Positions 34,474 to 47,720 of a stretch of DNA of 64,000 nt are shown in pieces. Below the pieces are notes generated by a model. It was not told the origin of the DNA and did no database searches. It worked only from the letters and a program-made list of their open reading frames with translations. Every line of letters begins with the position of its first letter. Position 1 is the stretch's first letter. A program made the translations under genes and the position numbers. Origin of the DNA: Spongilla lacustris (Eukaryota; Porifera; Demospongiae; Spongillida; Spongillidae); contig OX442419.1 in assembly GCA_949361645.1 (NCBI GenBank), positions 7,615,377 to 7,679,376 of the forward strand, given 5' to 3'.

Positions 34474-37400
34474 CTAAAATGCTGGACACTGCAGCTTTAA
34501 ACGATTGCAGTTAGCACTCCAGAGGACATATGGTCCACCACTCGGTAGCTTCCATGTCTTTGATGCAGCTTTCCATATCCGTTTTTTTCCCCATTTAATT
34601 CCACATGGCTGAAATTGTGCATTAGTAGCATCTTATACTCTCAATAAATGACATGTATAATTTAACTTACAAACTTAATATTCTTGAGCAATTTCTTGAC
34701 TCCTTTCACCACCTTTTTAACTCCCTTTGTTATGCCCTTGAGCAATTTCTTTGCCCCCTTTTTAACTCCCTTTGTTACGCCCTTGAGCAATTTCTTTGTC
34801 CCCTTTTTGATTCCCTTCGCCACCTTTTTAAAAAAACCTTGGGTGCATAACTTAATGGTCCTTAATTGATAAAATGTGTTGATGCTAATGTGGTTGTTGG
34901 GCCATCCATGTGAAACTTTGGTACAAAGTTCTGATGATTTATCCCGCAGTTGGTAATTCCCAATCAATGAAATGTACACTTTGTATTCCACCTGTCCACT
35001 TAGCTCAATCCCTCCACGTACTAATTCCTGCAATTATCATTGTGTGTAAATAATCAAAGCACAATGAAATACAACCTACCAAAATCGATGCAGTGGCCTG
35101 AGCAGAAGCGATCAGAGCTACTGATGGTTCCAAACTTCCTTGAACTGAAACACAATCTGTTATACATGCACCTAGGTTAGCATCAACTCCAAGTCGTGTC
35201 TTCAATTCAAGTGCAAAGGTAAGAAATCCAACATAGATAAAAATTGGTACAGAAAATGTAATAAGGGTGTAGTCAGGGCTGCTATATAATGGGAAATTCC
35301 ACGTTTTGCAGGTTGGTATGTCACTGTGTTTGTCTGCTAAAACTTTGCCCACTATGTTAAAATATACTCTGCTTTTAATCTCATTGCTGTCTGGCTTCTT
35401 TTCACTAAACAACAAAGCCTCAAAGGCTGTTTTGGAGCGCTTGAAAGCATAACCCTTGACAATCCCTTTTGCAAATAACTTAAAGTTGGTTGGGTGTTCC
35501 TTAGAACAGCCAAATCCAGCAAAAGAACCAAAAGCGGATTCCAACTTTAAAACTGGTATCCCTAATGATTTTCCCCAAAGATAAGCTTTGTTGCATGGAT
35601 ATGTCTCAACATCATAGTCACGGTCACTTTTTGATAATATCAAGTTGTATAGCTGATCAGCTGAGTTCCATTGGGTTGTACCTCTTTTGTTCACATGATG
35701 GCTCAACAAGATTGTCCACTGTGGTGGAAGAGATTCACCAATCAACATTGTGTAATGTAGCAGCATTTTAAATAAGGACTGGTCATCTTTTGCAGAACCC
35801 ACTAAGGCTTCAAACAGTTCAGTCTGAATAGGCTGGACTTTTGGGGAGCCATTCCATTCAGCTCCAGCTATTAAAGCGCGAAGCACCATTTCAACAAACT
35901 GATTTGAACCATGTTTTGAGTGCAACATATTAATAATTTCACTTTGAATTGATGTTGAATCCATGCCATACCTAAGAGCATAAACAGCAGCTAGCTGTAC
36001 ATTTGGATCGGGATGTGTCAGATAATTAACGAGAATTTTATTAGTTACATTAGATTCAGTGTTACCCAAGGCATGGATAATATGTACAAGGTCAGAGTTG
36101 TTCTGTATTGGTTTGACATAATTGAGCAGAAAATTAACCATTTGCAGTTTTGTCTCTTCTGGGAGTTTAGAAGCAAGAGCTCCATAGGAAAGAAACAGAG
36201 AGTCAGTTGATTCATTGCTTGTGGTTATCAAATGTTCAATTTTTTGTAAAGTATGTGGGTGAGGATTATGAATGAAAGCAACTTGTGCGGCAAGAGTATT
36301 TCGTTCCTTTCTCTCTCCGGTGTTCTCAATACCATGAAGAAGCACCTGTTGTAGTTTAGGGTAGAAGGTAAATGGTATGCTTAGAAGACAAATCTTGTTG
36401 AATCAGAAATTTGAAATGCACATGTTTTTTACTTTTTCACTTGCCATGATGTATTTATTAGTTTTTCGTTTTCTTTGAATGATGTATTTTTTTAATGCTA
36501 CTACAAATGACATATATCATTATTATCTTTTATAAAATAAAGATTGCACAATCATATCAGAACATTGTTGTACATAGGTATGCCATCCTTTCATGTTTTT
36601 CTATTCATATTTGATTACGTTCAAATTGCTATATTTCTTTAATTAAATATACAACTTATGATTTCAATTTATCCCTGCATCAAATTTCAGAAGTAATTCA
36701 CTTAGATTTAAAACATGATTTTGTGTGGTTGTGAATATTACCGGATACTCTTGTCATGTAATCCTCTGAACAAATATTTAGGTCAAGACTATGAAAAGCG
36801 AACTTGTCTCCTTTTTGCAGATGCTTCCTGTTTTAGTACAGGGCAGTATCTCAGTGCATTTACATATGCCACTACTTACCTTAATTTGTGTACTAAATCA
36901 TTATCAGTATCATAATCACTACAAATCATTATTATTATTTTTTATTTATCATGCATTAGCAATAGCTACGTACATGTTCTCATATACAGCCATTGTGATG
37001 ATTACTATGTCATGTACTCTTAAGCGAATATTAGGTTCTTATTAGAGATTAGAAGTGTTGAATCATGATTTTTTATAATAGTGATGTTTTGCAGTTGTTT
37101 TATATTACTTATAAAATTCTATGTTTCATGCTAGTATTTATGAAAATGACATTTGTATGGATGTAAATCAATTAGAGGCACAACCTTCTGTGCTGCATGA
37201 CTTCCTTCTGTAGTGAGAAATGAATAAAGAAGAACTCTCATCTCAATATCGTTTCTGTCTTTGGATGATGAAAGCTGCAATGGAAGAATAATTATGCACT
37301 ACATGTATACTATATCACAAAACCACTTATGTGAAGGCTATTTCAATTTTTTATATTTTTAGACTGAATGCAATATTCTCTAAAAATAGTATCACAAAAA

Positions 37401-39825
37401 CTAGCTGCACATTTCAATACTATTCTTGCCCTTTATTTGATTATCCCACAGATAATGCAAAAAAACTCCCCTATTGCTATCAATCGAAAAACAAAATTAC
37501 CTCTTTTAAGTATTCCAATATGCTGGGAAGTGCTTGCTTGTCATCCTGAGAGATGCTATTTTCTAAAATAAGCTGTTTTCTTATTTTCATGCCTGCAATG
37601 GAAACGTACATGTGTAGGTAGTTGTATGTTGTATTTCTTTTGCTACTTTTTTTTCTTACGAATATCATTGTTTGAAATGTTTTGATGTAGGAGAGCCAAA
37701 TTGTCACGTATGGATGATTTACCCATCGGAAAATCATCTGCATGTCTTTCTACAACATGGAAAAGAATTTAAATGTATATGTACTAACTAGTGACTCACC
37801 AATTCGTTGAGCTAGTATGATGTCATCTTTATATGCACCTTCTATGATTGAATCTGAGTTGCTATCATTTTGTATGCATTGTTGTAATGTCAATGAGTAT
37901 TGTCCTTTGCCTCCAAATTCAGCTGTTCCAAACTCATTATCATACGTCAGATGGTAATTGCTCTTCAAGCCTTCTTTGTTATTCCCATCACTTTCCTCGT
38001 AGAAGTCCTGATTTATAATGTGTTGCTCAACAGGTCCATTAGCAAACACTACAGTAGTCCCACTTGAAGAGTGCAACCTGCCCTTGTAATACTCAACATC
38101 TTCTGCTTTTTGCACTGTAACTTGGTTGACATCACTTGGAGTGGATGCAAACTGCAAGATGTCATCTGTCCCCACTGTACGATGCATCAGGAGGTGGTCA
38201 TGAGACTTTGATTCATACCTGTTGAATAAATCGTTCATATTTCAACCATTGCGTACACTAATCTTACCTGTAATAGGACACATGTCGTGATTGGGTATCT
38301 TCCTCCACCTCTTCCGCTGTTATTTTAAAATTGGCTTGAAAGGCTGCTGCTATAGCCTTTTTGAAATTCACAACTGCTATTGTCTCTGCAGGGTCATGCT
38401 GAACGGATGTTATTTTGCCTTCACTTGTTTGAACAAAGCAAAATGGTCCACTGAGGGAATCACTTGCTGATTGTAGGACATCTTCCATGCTAAAATCGAT
38501 AGGTATACATACAGTTGACCTCTACCTGACAAAAAATTGCAACTGATTGCTATTCGGCGCGATATTTTTTCCACGCGATGTCAAAATTCACACCGATCAA
38601 GCACAAATCCCCCCGTACGACTTTGTGTTTCTAAATAAGTAATTCACGCTGTGCTTTCATGTTCCTAACATAACACTTCAAATGATAAACAGAAACGAAT
38701 CACATTTTAAACTATCTACGTAATCTAAGGTGCATACCATCCCTTATTTACTTGAGAGGCGATCGTTTACTTTCACTGAAGCCTTTTGAACCGCAACTAA
38801 GTGATTTGCTGTGCTTTTTTGATGCATTTAGCTACATTGTAATTTGATGTTTTACCTATATACTTTTGAACTATATGCTGTAGCCAGCCAACAAGCACTG
38901 ACTTTATGCCATGGTGGCTTTCTCTACACTCTATACACATACAGTGCCTCATGCAGCCATGAACTTGCCGTGGCATTCTGTTCTGGATCACTAGTACTAT
39001 GGATCACTAGTACTATGGATAGATTTTAAGCTCAATGGTGCCATAGGTGGTCTCTCCGAACCTTTTTGGGCGCCATAGATTGAGTCTAAGGTGATCCCCC
39101 CTGGACCACCCACAGCGCCGCAACTAGTTTTCCAGGGGGACATTAGGGGGTGTGGTTTTGGAGGGGGGGGGGGACCAGGTATGGCGTGACATTATTCTAG
39201 CTAACCGTGGGGCAACAGTGATAATTGATATAAATCTCATTTTCAAGTGCTAGTATTTAAAGGATTTAAGGACGTTTTTTCTCTGATATTTCCACTGCGA
39301 AGTTAATTTAGTTAATTAACAGCTGACATGCTTATAAAAGGAATTTGAAAGAGTATTGTATACACGTACATTAGGGTGCAATGCACATGGCTGTAGGATT
39401 GATGAGAAATAGATCATAATTAGCTATGTGCTCAGATTCATGATGGTGATTTAGATTGTAAAATTATAGAAATTAGCATTTCAATATACATGTATATCAA
39501 CATATTCATCATTTTTAAACTGTTCTAATAAAGTGCACCCATGCATTGTTAAATACATGCAGCAAACTACCTTTCAGATAACTCTTGTTTTCTTATTACT
39601 GGGTCTTTTATGGTCATGCAGAATTGAGTAGCTTCTTGAGCATTGTAGAGTCCAACTAATGATGCAAATATGATCATATAAACGTGGTACTGGAACATAT
39701 CATATCAGATACTCACCAGTTTTACAAGATATTTCAACCTTAGCAGCGACTTCAAATACTGAAGATACTCCACTGATCTTGCTGATTTGTGTACTTGCAT
39801 ATTTGTAGTAACACTTTTCCTTATT
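34474..39825 (-). CDS. large lipid transfer protein (vitellogenin/MTP superfamily), 5' end missing
   Basis: Ten minus-strand exons with matching phases: 39717-39825, 39571-39655, 38268-38489, 37800-38218, 37660-37749, 37501-37592, 37185-37274, 35080-36345, 34671-35027, 34474-34608, giving 954 codons and a TAG. Residues 1-36 contain YKYASTQ and a beta-strand pattern. At about 65-138, GPFCFVQTSEGKITSV and VVNFKKAIAAAFQ match the N-terminal barrel of vitellogenins and MTP. At about 339-560 helical repeats (YGALASKLPEETKL, HPDPNVQLAAVYALRYG) fit the lipovitellin superhelix. Later parts fit the lipid-cavity sheets. No von Willebrand domain is present, so the size is closer to MTP than to yolk vitellogenins. 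Residues about 855-910 are a Lys-rich amphipathic repeat, followed by a 44-residue tail with CGIKWGKKRIW. Such proteins bind and move lipids in the secretory pathway or outside cells. The signal-peptide exon was not found. Intron 7 (36346-37184) is the longest. Confidence 0.8.
34671..34845 (-). repeat. coding repeat for cationic amphipathic tail
   Basis: Two direct copies of about 51 bp, plus partial ones, encode GVTKGVKKGAKKLLK and GITKGVKKVVKGVKKLLK. The DNA repeat is obvious in the last-but-one exon of the lipid transfer protein gene. Confidence 0.85.
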
Positions 39826-41939
39826 CTATAGTGTGTCGTTCAGCATTTGCGTAGAATGACGGCCATATACTTTATGCACAATGTGATCATATACCCCGTA
39901 CATTGTATTTGCACAGGGTGTAGCACATTTAGGCAAAAGAAAACCACAAATGCATAATCAACTAGTGATTCAATGGCTTAAAAAAATAAATGCGAAACAC
40001 GCAACAACGTTACAAATCAAGCATAATGACTAATTTGGACTCTTTATTACATAATTTTCCTTCTATGCTGATCATTATGATTATCGGCTATTGCATTTGG
40101 CTGAGTTCATAGTGTTCGAGCAGGACATTATTGTAAGAATACGCACTGAAATATTTCAACGCATGTCTTGTGAGAAATATACTAGCCACTTGTGCATTTA
40201 TAACATGATGTGGCAGTAAGTCTCTCAAGATTGTCTGGAGTCAACTATAGAGTGACTACTAGCAGTAATGGAAACTGGTCATTATGAATTGTTGATGTTT
40301 AGAAAATAAAAATGATAACACTTAACTGTAAATAGCTATATACACACGTACGTAAAATACACAACTAACTACACCATACATCTAAATCTACAATGCACTT
40401 CTACTCAACATCGCTCTTGACCATTAATTGGGCGCGTCATCAAGGGTGACAGCAAGAGCAGCAGAACTACAAAACCATTCAGAAAACGATGCCAAAATGA
40501 TGTGCAGAGTTACGTTGGTGTTGTGTACCCTTGGCAGTTCAGGCCTACAGGGCCTGGGGAGCAGAAGCAGTGGTGCAGGCAGGGCCTCTATGGCCGATTT
40601 GGGATTACTTTAATCAAAGCCGATGCTATACGGCCATCTTTTTCGACATCTTTGATCTTTGAGTAGAAATCTATTATATAAGAAATCGTCGCTCCAAACT
40701 TTCTCATGCTTGGCCTCAATTGCATATAATGCCAATGTGGATGTTTGCGTCCTTTACAAGGGCACCCCAAATAGCTTCACTGTGTTGGTTTACAAAAAGG
40801 CTGAAACAAAATGCTGCGTTTACAATTCTTTCAAACAACTCTAAATTACTCTTTCACGTCAATTCATGCTACAGGTATAGCACTTAGATTATATACGTAA
40901 CGTTAATATATACATTCATACCGCTCAGTATACCACGCATGCACTTCAAATGATAAATGAAGAGCAGGCAAATTGAGTGACCACCTCGAATGTCATCTCT
41001 ACAAATAGAGATGGCTTCCATCTAGGCAGGAAGATTTTGTAGCTGAATAAAGACAACTGTACTTGTGTGTAGAAAGTTATAGCTTTTCGGGGTGATGATT
41101 TTTGTGCTATACATTATTGGATATTAATAAAAATCGAAGTACAAGTGTAGGCAGCGATTTTGAACATGAACTGTATTACTGTATTACAATGCAGGAATTT
41201 GGGCTCAATTTATTTTTCTAGATCTACTGGCACTCGCTTCAAATTATTTTCTAGAGAAGGACTCGAAAACCCCAAAATGATAACGTGTTATTAAATGTTG
41301 CGTATTAAATATATTGTTAACCTGAACAATGGCAGCTCAGTGCATGGCCTATTGGTGGTCAACATCCACATGAGGCACAACAGATGTATCCATTGTTGCC
41401 AAGATGGATACATGCATGGACTTTGCACCTGGTAATGTGGATGAGAAACCTATAAGTACATGTATATACACGTAACCTAATTAGGAAATGTTATTTTATG
41501 TTGCTAGTACCATCAGCAACTGTACGAATAGATGTGCAGAACTTCCAAACCTTAGTTGACAAAACATAAGTTAATTGTTAACAAAACATTCAAGTTGCTT
41601 TTCACACGCAGCACAATGTCATACATGTGTGTACATATCGATCTTGGGAGGCAATTGGCAGCTATTATGGTGTTTATATAAACTATCATTGTGCATGCAA
41701 GTGCCGCTTTGTTCAGGATACATATCTATAATAATAAGTGTTTAGTTTTGAGCATAATTATAGTAGTATGAATCTGCTTTAATTAAATGGACTTCTAGAT
41801 GTATTAATGCTGTAGGTTATAACAATACTTTTGCAACGTTCAGATATTTATGATATCATTATTATTATCAATAAGGAAATTATATAATTATAATTATATA
41901 CGTAGCAATTAAATCAAAGGCTAATGCAAGCATCTATCA
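39826..41939. other. upstream region of the lipid transfer gene, no clear gene
   Basis: Upstream exon(s) with a signal peptide should lie here, but I could not identify one. Short frames such as 40428-40613 (plus) show no homology. The region is otherwise A/T-rich. Confidence 0.35.
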
Positions 41940-42195
41940 GAGACTTAGCTTCCTCAGTGCTATCGTAAAAATGAATTGGAAACATGCCGAGCATATGATG
42001 AACGAGTTCGAGAAATCGAACACGGCTCGTTTTCTGCACCTTTTTTTTTCTGCCTCAGGTGGTATGGGCCCCACTGCTACCATCGTCTATAAGAGACTAG
42101 TACACTCCTTTACAAGAAATATGATCAGCCCTACTATCAGTCCATTCACTGGCTCAGATGCTTCTCCCTACTTAGTTCAACTATAATGCGTATTC
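41940..42195 (+). pseudogene. non-LTR retrotransposon C-terminal fragment
   Basis: One frame reads CYRKNELETCRAYDERVREI, then another reads SASGGMGPTATIVYKRL, then a third reads QPYYQSIHWLRCFSLL. Together they resemble the C-terminal end of a widespread invertebrate RT-containing polyprotein, in which EHGSF, then FS..GGMG..AT..YKRL, then W.RC..SFSLLRS.IMC is conserved. Two frameshifts and a following poly-G run show that it is dead. An A-rich 3' end with AATAAAATAAAACAAC lies at about 42398. It probably belongs to the same family as the fragment at 8475-8905. Confidence 0.6.
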
Positions 42196-42222
42196 GGGGG
42201 GGGGGGGGGGGGGGGGGGGGGG
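42196..42222. repeat. poly-G run
   Basis: About 27 consecutive G residues after the retrotransposon fragment. Confidence 0.95.
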
Positions 42223-45200
42223 CAGATTTATGGCACTAAATACAGACTTCTCATTGGGAGATACAATCGCACTGGCATGTTCCAGGGCAAGAGTAGACAT
42301 TGAGCATGTCTAATTTCTACTAGTTTTGCTTTTTTACTCACTTATCGTAGATGTATTTGTATTTGCATATTATGTACTGTATTGTTATCTTGGAAAAAAA
42401 TAAAATAAAACAACAACAGTGAGCGAGGGCTAATGGTGGTTTTTTGCTGCAGTATGTTGGTGTGTGGGTGTGGCCTTGAACTGTGCATTTATTATCTTCG
42501 TGTCAAATTTGCTTGTAACATCTATCGATTAAAAATATTCTTCCAACGAAATATGGATTAGATGACGATGAAAATGATTGCTGTGATGCGCTTCAGTGCC
42601 GTTCAACGTTTTGTAGCGTGTGGCAACGCTCATAGATAGTAACAACTAACTAACAATAAATAACGGTACCTGAGCCGCATAAATTATATAATCAGAAGGC
42701 GTGTTCATTTTTGCAACGAATGATATGGTACAATATCGTTAATTATTAAGTATATTATAATATCATTACAATAATACATCTAAATTTAAAATTATAACTG
42801 TTACTCCGCGCTACTTGGGCTTCGAATTCGCTAATAGCTTACGAACAAGCGATGGTAATTAGGATAGAGTGCGCCACGGTTTTCTGTGGCAATGCCTATT
42901 ATTATTAGGACGGCATTAGGTGAAGTCCGTGTATTATATCACTGCATATAAGAAAATGGCCTCACTGTATGGCATCGGAGGACCTGCATGCGTCTTACCG
43001 AAACGTTATTTTGACCACGATAGCACCATGCAGCAGGCGAGGATTTGGGTGGGGAAAAACTTGAGTTTCCTTGCGCGATTTACACTTTACATACATCATG
43101 AATATAGTTTTACTGGTTCTATGCGTGCAGCTGTGTAGACTACTACATTTGTACATCGTGCATACAATCATTATGCATAACAGCTTAATTCACACTTCTA
43201 CACGTACCGAGCATACAGCTGTAGGGATGTATCGCTGTTTTGCCACCACCGAGTGGATTAGCAGTAATCCGACAACCAAACTACGCAGCTCCATTCAAAT
43301 TTTAAGACGGATTTCAGTATTTCAGCCCTTTTATACATGCATATTCACGCCCATTCATCACGAGATATGATCTAAGCACCCTATATTATTTTATGCTTTA
43401 GGAGACGAAGATTTTATTTTTCGTATGGCAGTAACAGGCTGGATATACGCATATAAATGTACGGGGGAAAAGGACTGGCAGAATTGTCAATAAAGTTACC
43501 ACAGCTATTGATTATCAGTGCGCGTGCAATCGAAGGGAATAGACCATGTAGGATTTTTTTTTTGTGCGTGATAAAATGTTGTACAACTGATTAATCCCTC
43601 CCCTTTCCCCTCTAATCTATGCCATCTCAAAATCTCCCCTTCTGTTTTCTCGTCTCGCCCTAGGATTTGTACTGAACTAGTTTTAAGACCATTCAGGTGA
43701 TCCAAGTATTTGCAAAAACCACCTGTTTTGGGGTTGTCTTCCTTTTTAGGTTTCCGTGCACATATTACGGCGCTGCATGCAATCTCCGGTCAGTAGTTAA
43801 TTGTGTAATTGATATAAAATGAATGAAAGAGAGCGAAGCAAAGTTGACCAAGTGCTTAACAACCAGCCTGGTCCCCAGATGTATGTGTAAAACTAATTTA
43901 AATCCAGTGCGCCTGTTTGTTTCGTATCTAACTGGCAACTGCGAGTTGAGATAAAATGTATGCAACAAGCAGTAATTTAAGACCGTAATACAGGCGCATT
44001 TGCTGAATGACCGTGAGTTGGCCAACTAAACAGTCGTATATTTGAAACATTCCAACATTCATGAAGAGAAGGGGCCAATAATACTGCATGTTTATACCCT
44101 TGGTGCCATTATCCAATGATTTCAGTCCCTCATTATTGCATGCCAGGAAGCTACACGCATAAACACTATACGTGGAGATAATTTTGCCGGCTCAAATGTG
44201 TTATACTACAGCTTATAGGCATTGATTTATAGGCCGGCGGAACCCACGAGGCGGGCAACTGGCATGGGTAGATTATAGGGATTAAAAAAAAAATCAATTG
44301 GGCCTCTTAGCTAACCTTAAGTTTTTAAACTGGCCATGCTTGAACTGGGGGAAGACAGGCATGTGGCCTTCAGGTAGCCCCAAGCCTCTCTTGCACTCAA
44401 TGTTCTTCTTTAGGTTTCTCAGTTACTGCACCACACTCAGAGTACGCACCACACTCAGGGGGAGGAGGATCACATGTAAATGGGTATTAGATATACTATA
44501 CTCTGATGAATTTATACATGTACAACACGTATATTTGCAAATAAGTAATTAATATTGATACACACTACATTTATAACATGTAATGCTCCACGAATATTCA
44601 TTGAGAGCTGATTGTCTCACATTTTGTACATTGTACATATGCTCTATCATGTCTTTGCATGAAAATTGTTGAGTAAGTATGTGCAAATATGGAGATAAGA
44701 GGACAGAATGAAACAAAATGTGGAGTAAAAATGACCAGGTTATTTGCATGTCTGTGAAAAAACTAGTGTATAAATAAGCAACATTCAGAGTGGAAGATAA
44801 ATGTTGGAAAACAGGATATTATTTAGTCTACCATCATTGAGTGGGCATCACTAAGAAAAATATGGTTTCCTTCTTGGTCTGTGGACAACTATCGGCTGCA
44901 TGCATTGTCATGGATGCTATACTTTGAATACCTTATATTGATGGTCTTAGAAAGGTGAGGTTCATATGCACACTTGATCTGACCTGTGTATAGTAAGGGA
45001 ACCATAGGAATTAGACTCCACTAAGATAAAAAAAATCCATGCTGTAATCACTCAGGTGGATTGTAGCAGGTAGAGGTGATTCATGGACTGAATGGCTATT
45101 ATCATAGTGAGGGTAGCCATTCATTTCCACTGTGTACAGCCATATAGATTATGAGCGTATCCATGCATAGTACAAATGCATAGAGTAATCAACTCTCTCC

Positions 45201-45975
45201 CACTTCCAATTTACACAATTTTCTACTCCATCTCCTTACTACATCAATCCCCTATTGTTTGATATCCTTACTTCTTGTCACATACCATCAATTCTTGAAA
45301 TCAAGAGCTCCTCATATCATGTGCTGCCTGATGCATGCTTCTCTATATGTGCATCGTAAACAAAGTAATTGGTACTGTGGTAAATGAAAACATACATGTA
45401 AGCCCATCTTATAAATTGAGTGATTCCATATAAGAATCACCTGAAATGTTATTATTGGGATGAAGATCGCACAATTTGGCTGGGGTGACTATATTAATTA
45501 AAGGAGGTGTAGAGCATACCGTTAAGGGGAGCCTGGTAGAGTATACCATTAATGGAGAGGGTTGTCAGGTGGAGTATGTGGTGGGTAGTCTGATGGAGTA
45601 TACCATTCATTATTAAGGGGGGGGGGGGGGGGAGGGAGAGTAGTCTGGTGGACTATAAAGAAGTGGTGGAGTATCACATTATATTATTAGTGTTATTTCG
45701 ATCATTACTACTGGTAGAAATAGTGGCTTGCGAGAGATGATTGCTCAGTTAAAGGTACAGTGGTTTTGAAGGAAACAGGAGAAAGGGGAAACTAATTGCC
45801 AGCAGACCAAGGAGCTGTGTGAAGATGCAAGAAAAATATCACCATGGAGAAATGTTTTCTTACTGTGCAGTAAAAAAATATGGGCAGAAGATTACATTAA
45901 AACTTTTGAGAAAGAAATTAAATACATGTCTACATGAATCAATTGAGCAAACTTCCTCCTGGACATATATAAGCT
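42223..45975. other. long non-coding stretch
   Basis: No gene recognised on either strand. At about 45500-45670 a degenerate GGTGGAGTATACCATT motif recurs several times around a poly-G run (about 45618-45631). Confidence 0.4.
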
Positions 45976-46381
45976 GCCAATCCCATTTGTGACTGTCACG
46001 ATGTGGCACATTAATATGCAGCTGTTCTAAAGTCTCAGGAGATTACATACTCAGCTAAAGAAATAACAAAATAATTGCAACTACTGCACTACAAATACAA
46101 AAAGTTTAAATTGTTTCATTCATACTTCATGTACAAACCTTCTGAATTATCTTCGTCACTCTTGATGCAGCAATATGCTCCACAGTTGTCCATCGAAAAC
46201 TCATTACTTTAAAGTTTGGCATCAAGCTGATTAACAAAATTGTACTGCTCTACACTTGTACCTGCTGGATTCATGTGTACTCTCTAGTTGGTTGAAGTTA
46301 TGTGCTTTAAAGCTTGTATCAGGTCAGGACAGAAAATTTAGAGCATGTGACATTTTCAAAAATAGTCCATTTTTTACCTAC

Positions 46382-46598
46382 ATGATCACAGCAGTACACA
46401 CCAGGATACTGAAGAGCACAACCAAAATTGCAAGAACAATTGGGACAGTTATGATGAGTGGAATGGAAGGATCAGTTGTAGCTAACGGAAGTGCTGTGAT
46501 ATCATCAATCATTGTGGCCATTGAAAGTGAAATTAAGATGGGAGTCTGATTGGTATCAGCAGCTTGAAATGCAGTTATAACCAATATAAGAACTATTA
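46382..46598 (-). CDS. transmembrane exon of an unidentified membrane protein, copy 2
   Basis: Same layout as the copy at 31330-31546. The membrane span is unchanged and a few substitutions occur in the stalk (for example MIYD to MIDD and TTN to TTD). Both copies keep the frame open, which fits either recent duplication or two alleles placed on one scaffold. Confidence 0.4.
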
Positions 46599-46629
46599 TT
46601 GAAATACAGAAAAAGCATCCTTATTCAGT

Positions 46630-47085
46630 AGTAAAAAACTACCCCTCCCCTTACCTACTAATACCCTACTCCTCCCCTAACCTGCTACTACCCTAACCCT
46701 CCCTATACCTGCTACTACCCCTACTCCTCCGCTTACCTCCTACCCCTACTCCACACCTTACCTACTACTACCCCTACTCCTCTCCTTACCTACTACTATC
46801 CCTACTCCTCCCCTTACCTACTACCCCTACTCCTCCTCTTACATACTACAACCCCTACTCCTCTCCTTACCTACCAATACCCATACTCCTCCCCTTACCT
46901 GCTACTACCCCTACTCCTCCCCTTATCTACCACTACCCCTACTCCTCCCCTTACCTACTACTCCTACTCCTCTCTTTACCTACAACCACCCCTACTCCTC
47001 CCCTTACCTACTACATCTCTCTTTACCTACAACCACCCCTACTCCTCCCCTTACCTACTACTACTCGTACTCCTCCTCTTACCTC
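46630..47085. repeat. pyrimidine-rich minisatellite in duplication copy 2
   Basis: Counterpart of the block at 31584-32130, shorter by several units. A second small block lies at 47336-47500. Confidence 0.9.
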
Positions 47086-47720
47086 ATAACTACTCAGTGG
47101 AATTACATAGCCCCTCCCCTAGCGCCATGTTTCTGTTTAACTATTCTTGATATCTAACTATTATTTGTGCATTATGTACTTTGAATGAAACTTAGAAGTT
47201 ATGGGACAAGACTCTATATTGCAATTACATCTCAATAATACTGCCTCAATTCTTCCCCTTACCTACTAATATATCCTGTTCTACTTTGTGACATAACCTG
47301 TTTGTGTCTTACCTTTAACTACCCGTAATCTACAAATACCCCTACTCCTCCCCTTACCTACTACTACTCGTACTCCTCCCCTTACCTACTACTACCCGTA
47401 CTCCTCCCCTTTCATACTACTACCCGTACTCCACCCCTTACCTACTACTACCCGTACTCCTCCCCTTACATACTTCTACCCCTACTCCTCCCTTTACCTA
47501 CACGGCCAGGAATTGGATTGCGATACGGATCCGGTATCGCGACAGTTTGATATAGGCCTATATATCTGTGCGTGTGCAGAAGTCAAAAAGGAAGGGTAGA
47601 CACCGTGCACTTTCATGCTCTGCAACGTTGTGCACGCACAAATGAAGCAGTTTGACCGAGCCAACACGCTCGATTTCTACGTGCATGCGCTACAGAGTAC
47701 GTACCGTGTTGCGCAGGCTG

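Larger units (their letters stand above)
45976..47500. repeat. segmental duplication, copy 2
   Basis: Direct copy of 30955-32470, with an extra GTCTCAGGAGATTACATACT segment near 46033 and fewer minisatellite units. Confidence 0.9.

Noticed and set aside
40428..40613. Signal-peptide-like frame MMCRVTLVLCTLGSSG upstream of the lipid transfer gene
   Set aside because: It is on the plus strand, opposite to the gene, and cannot supply its missing first exon.
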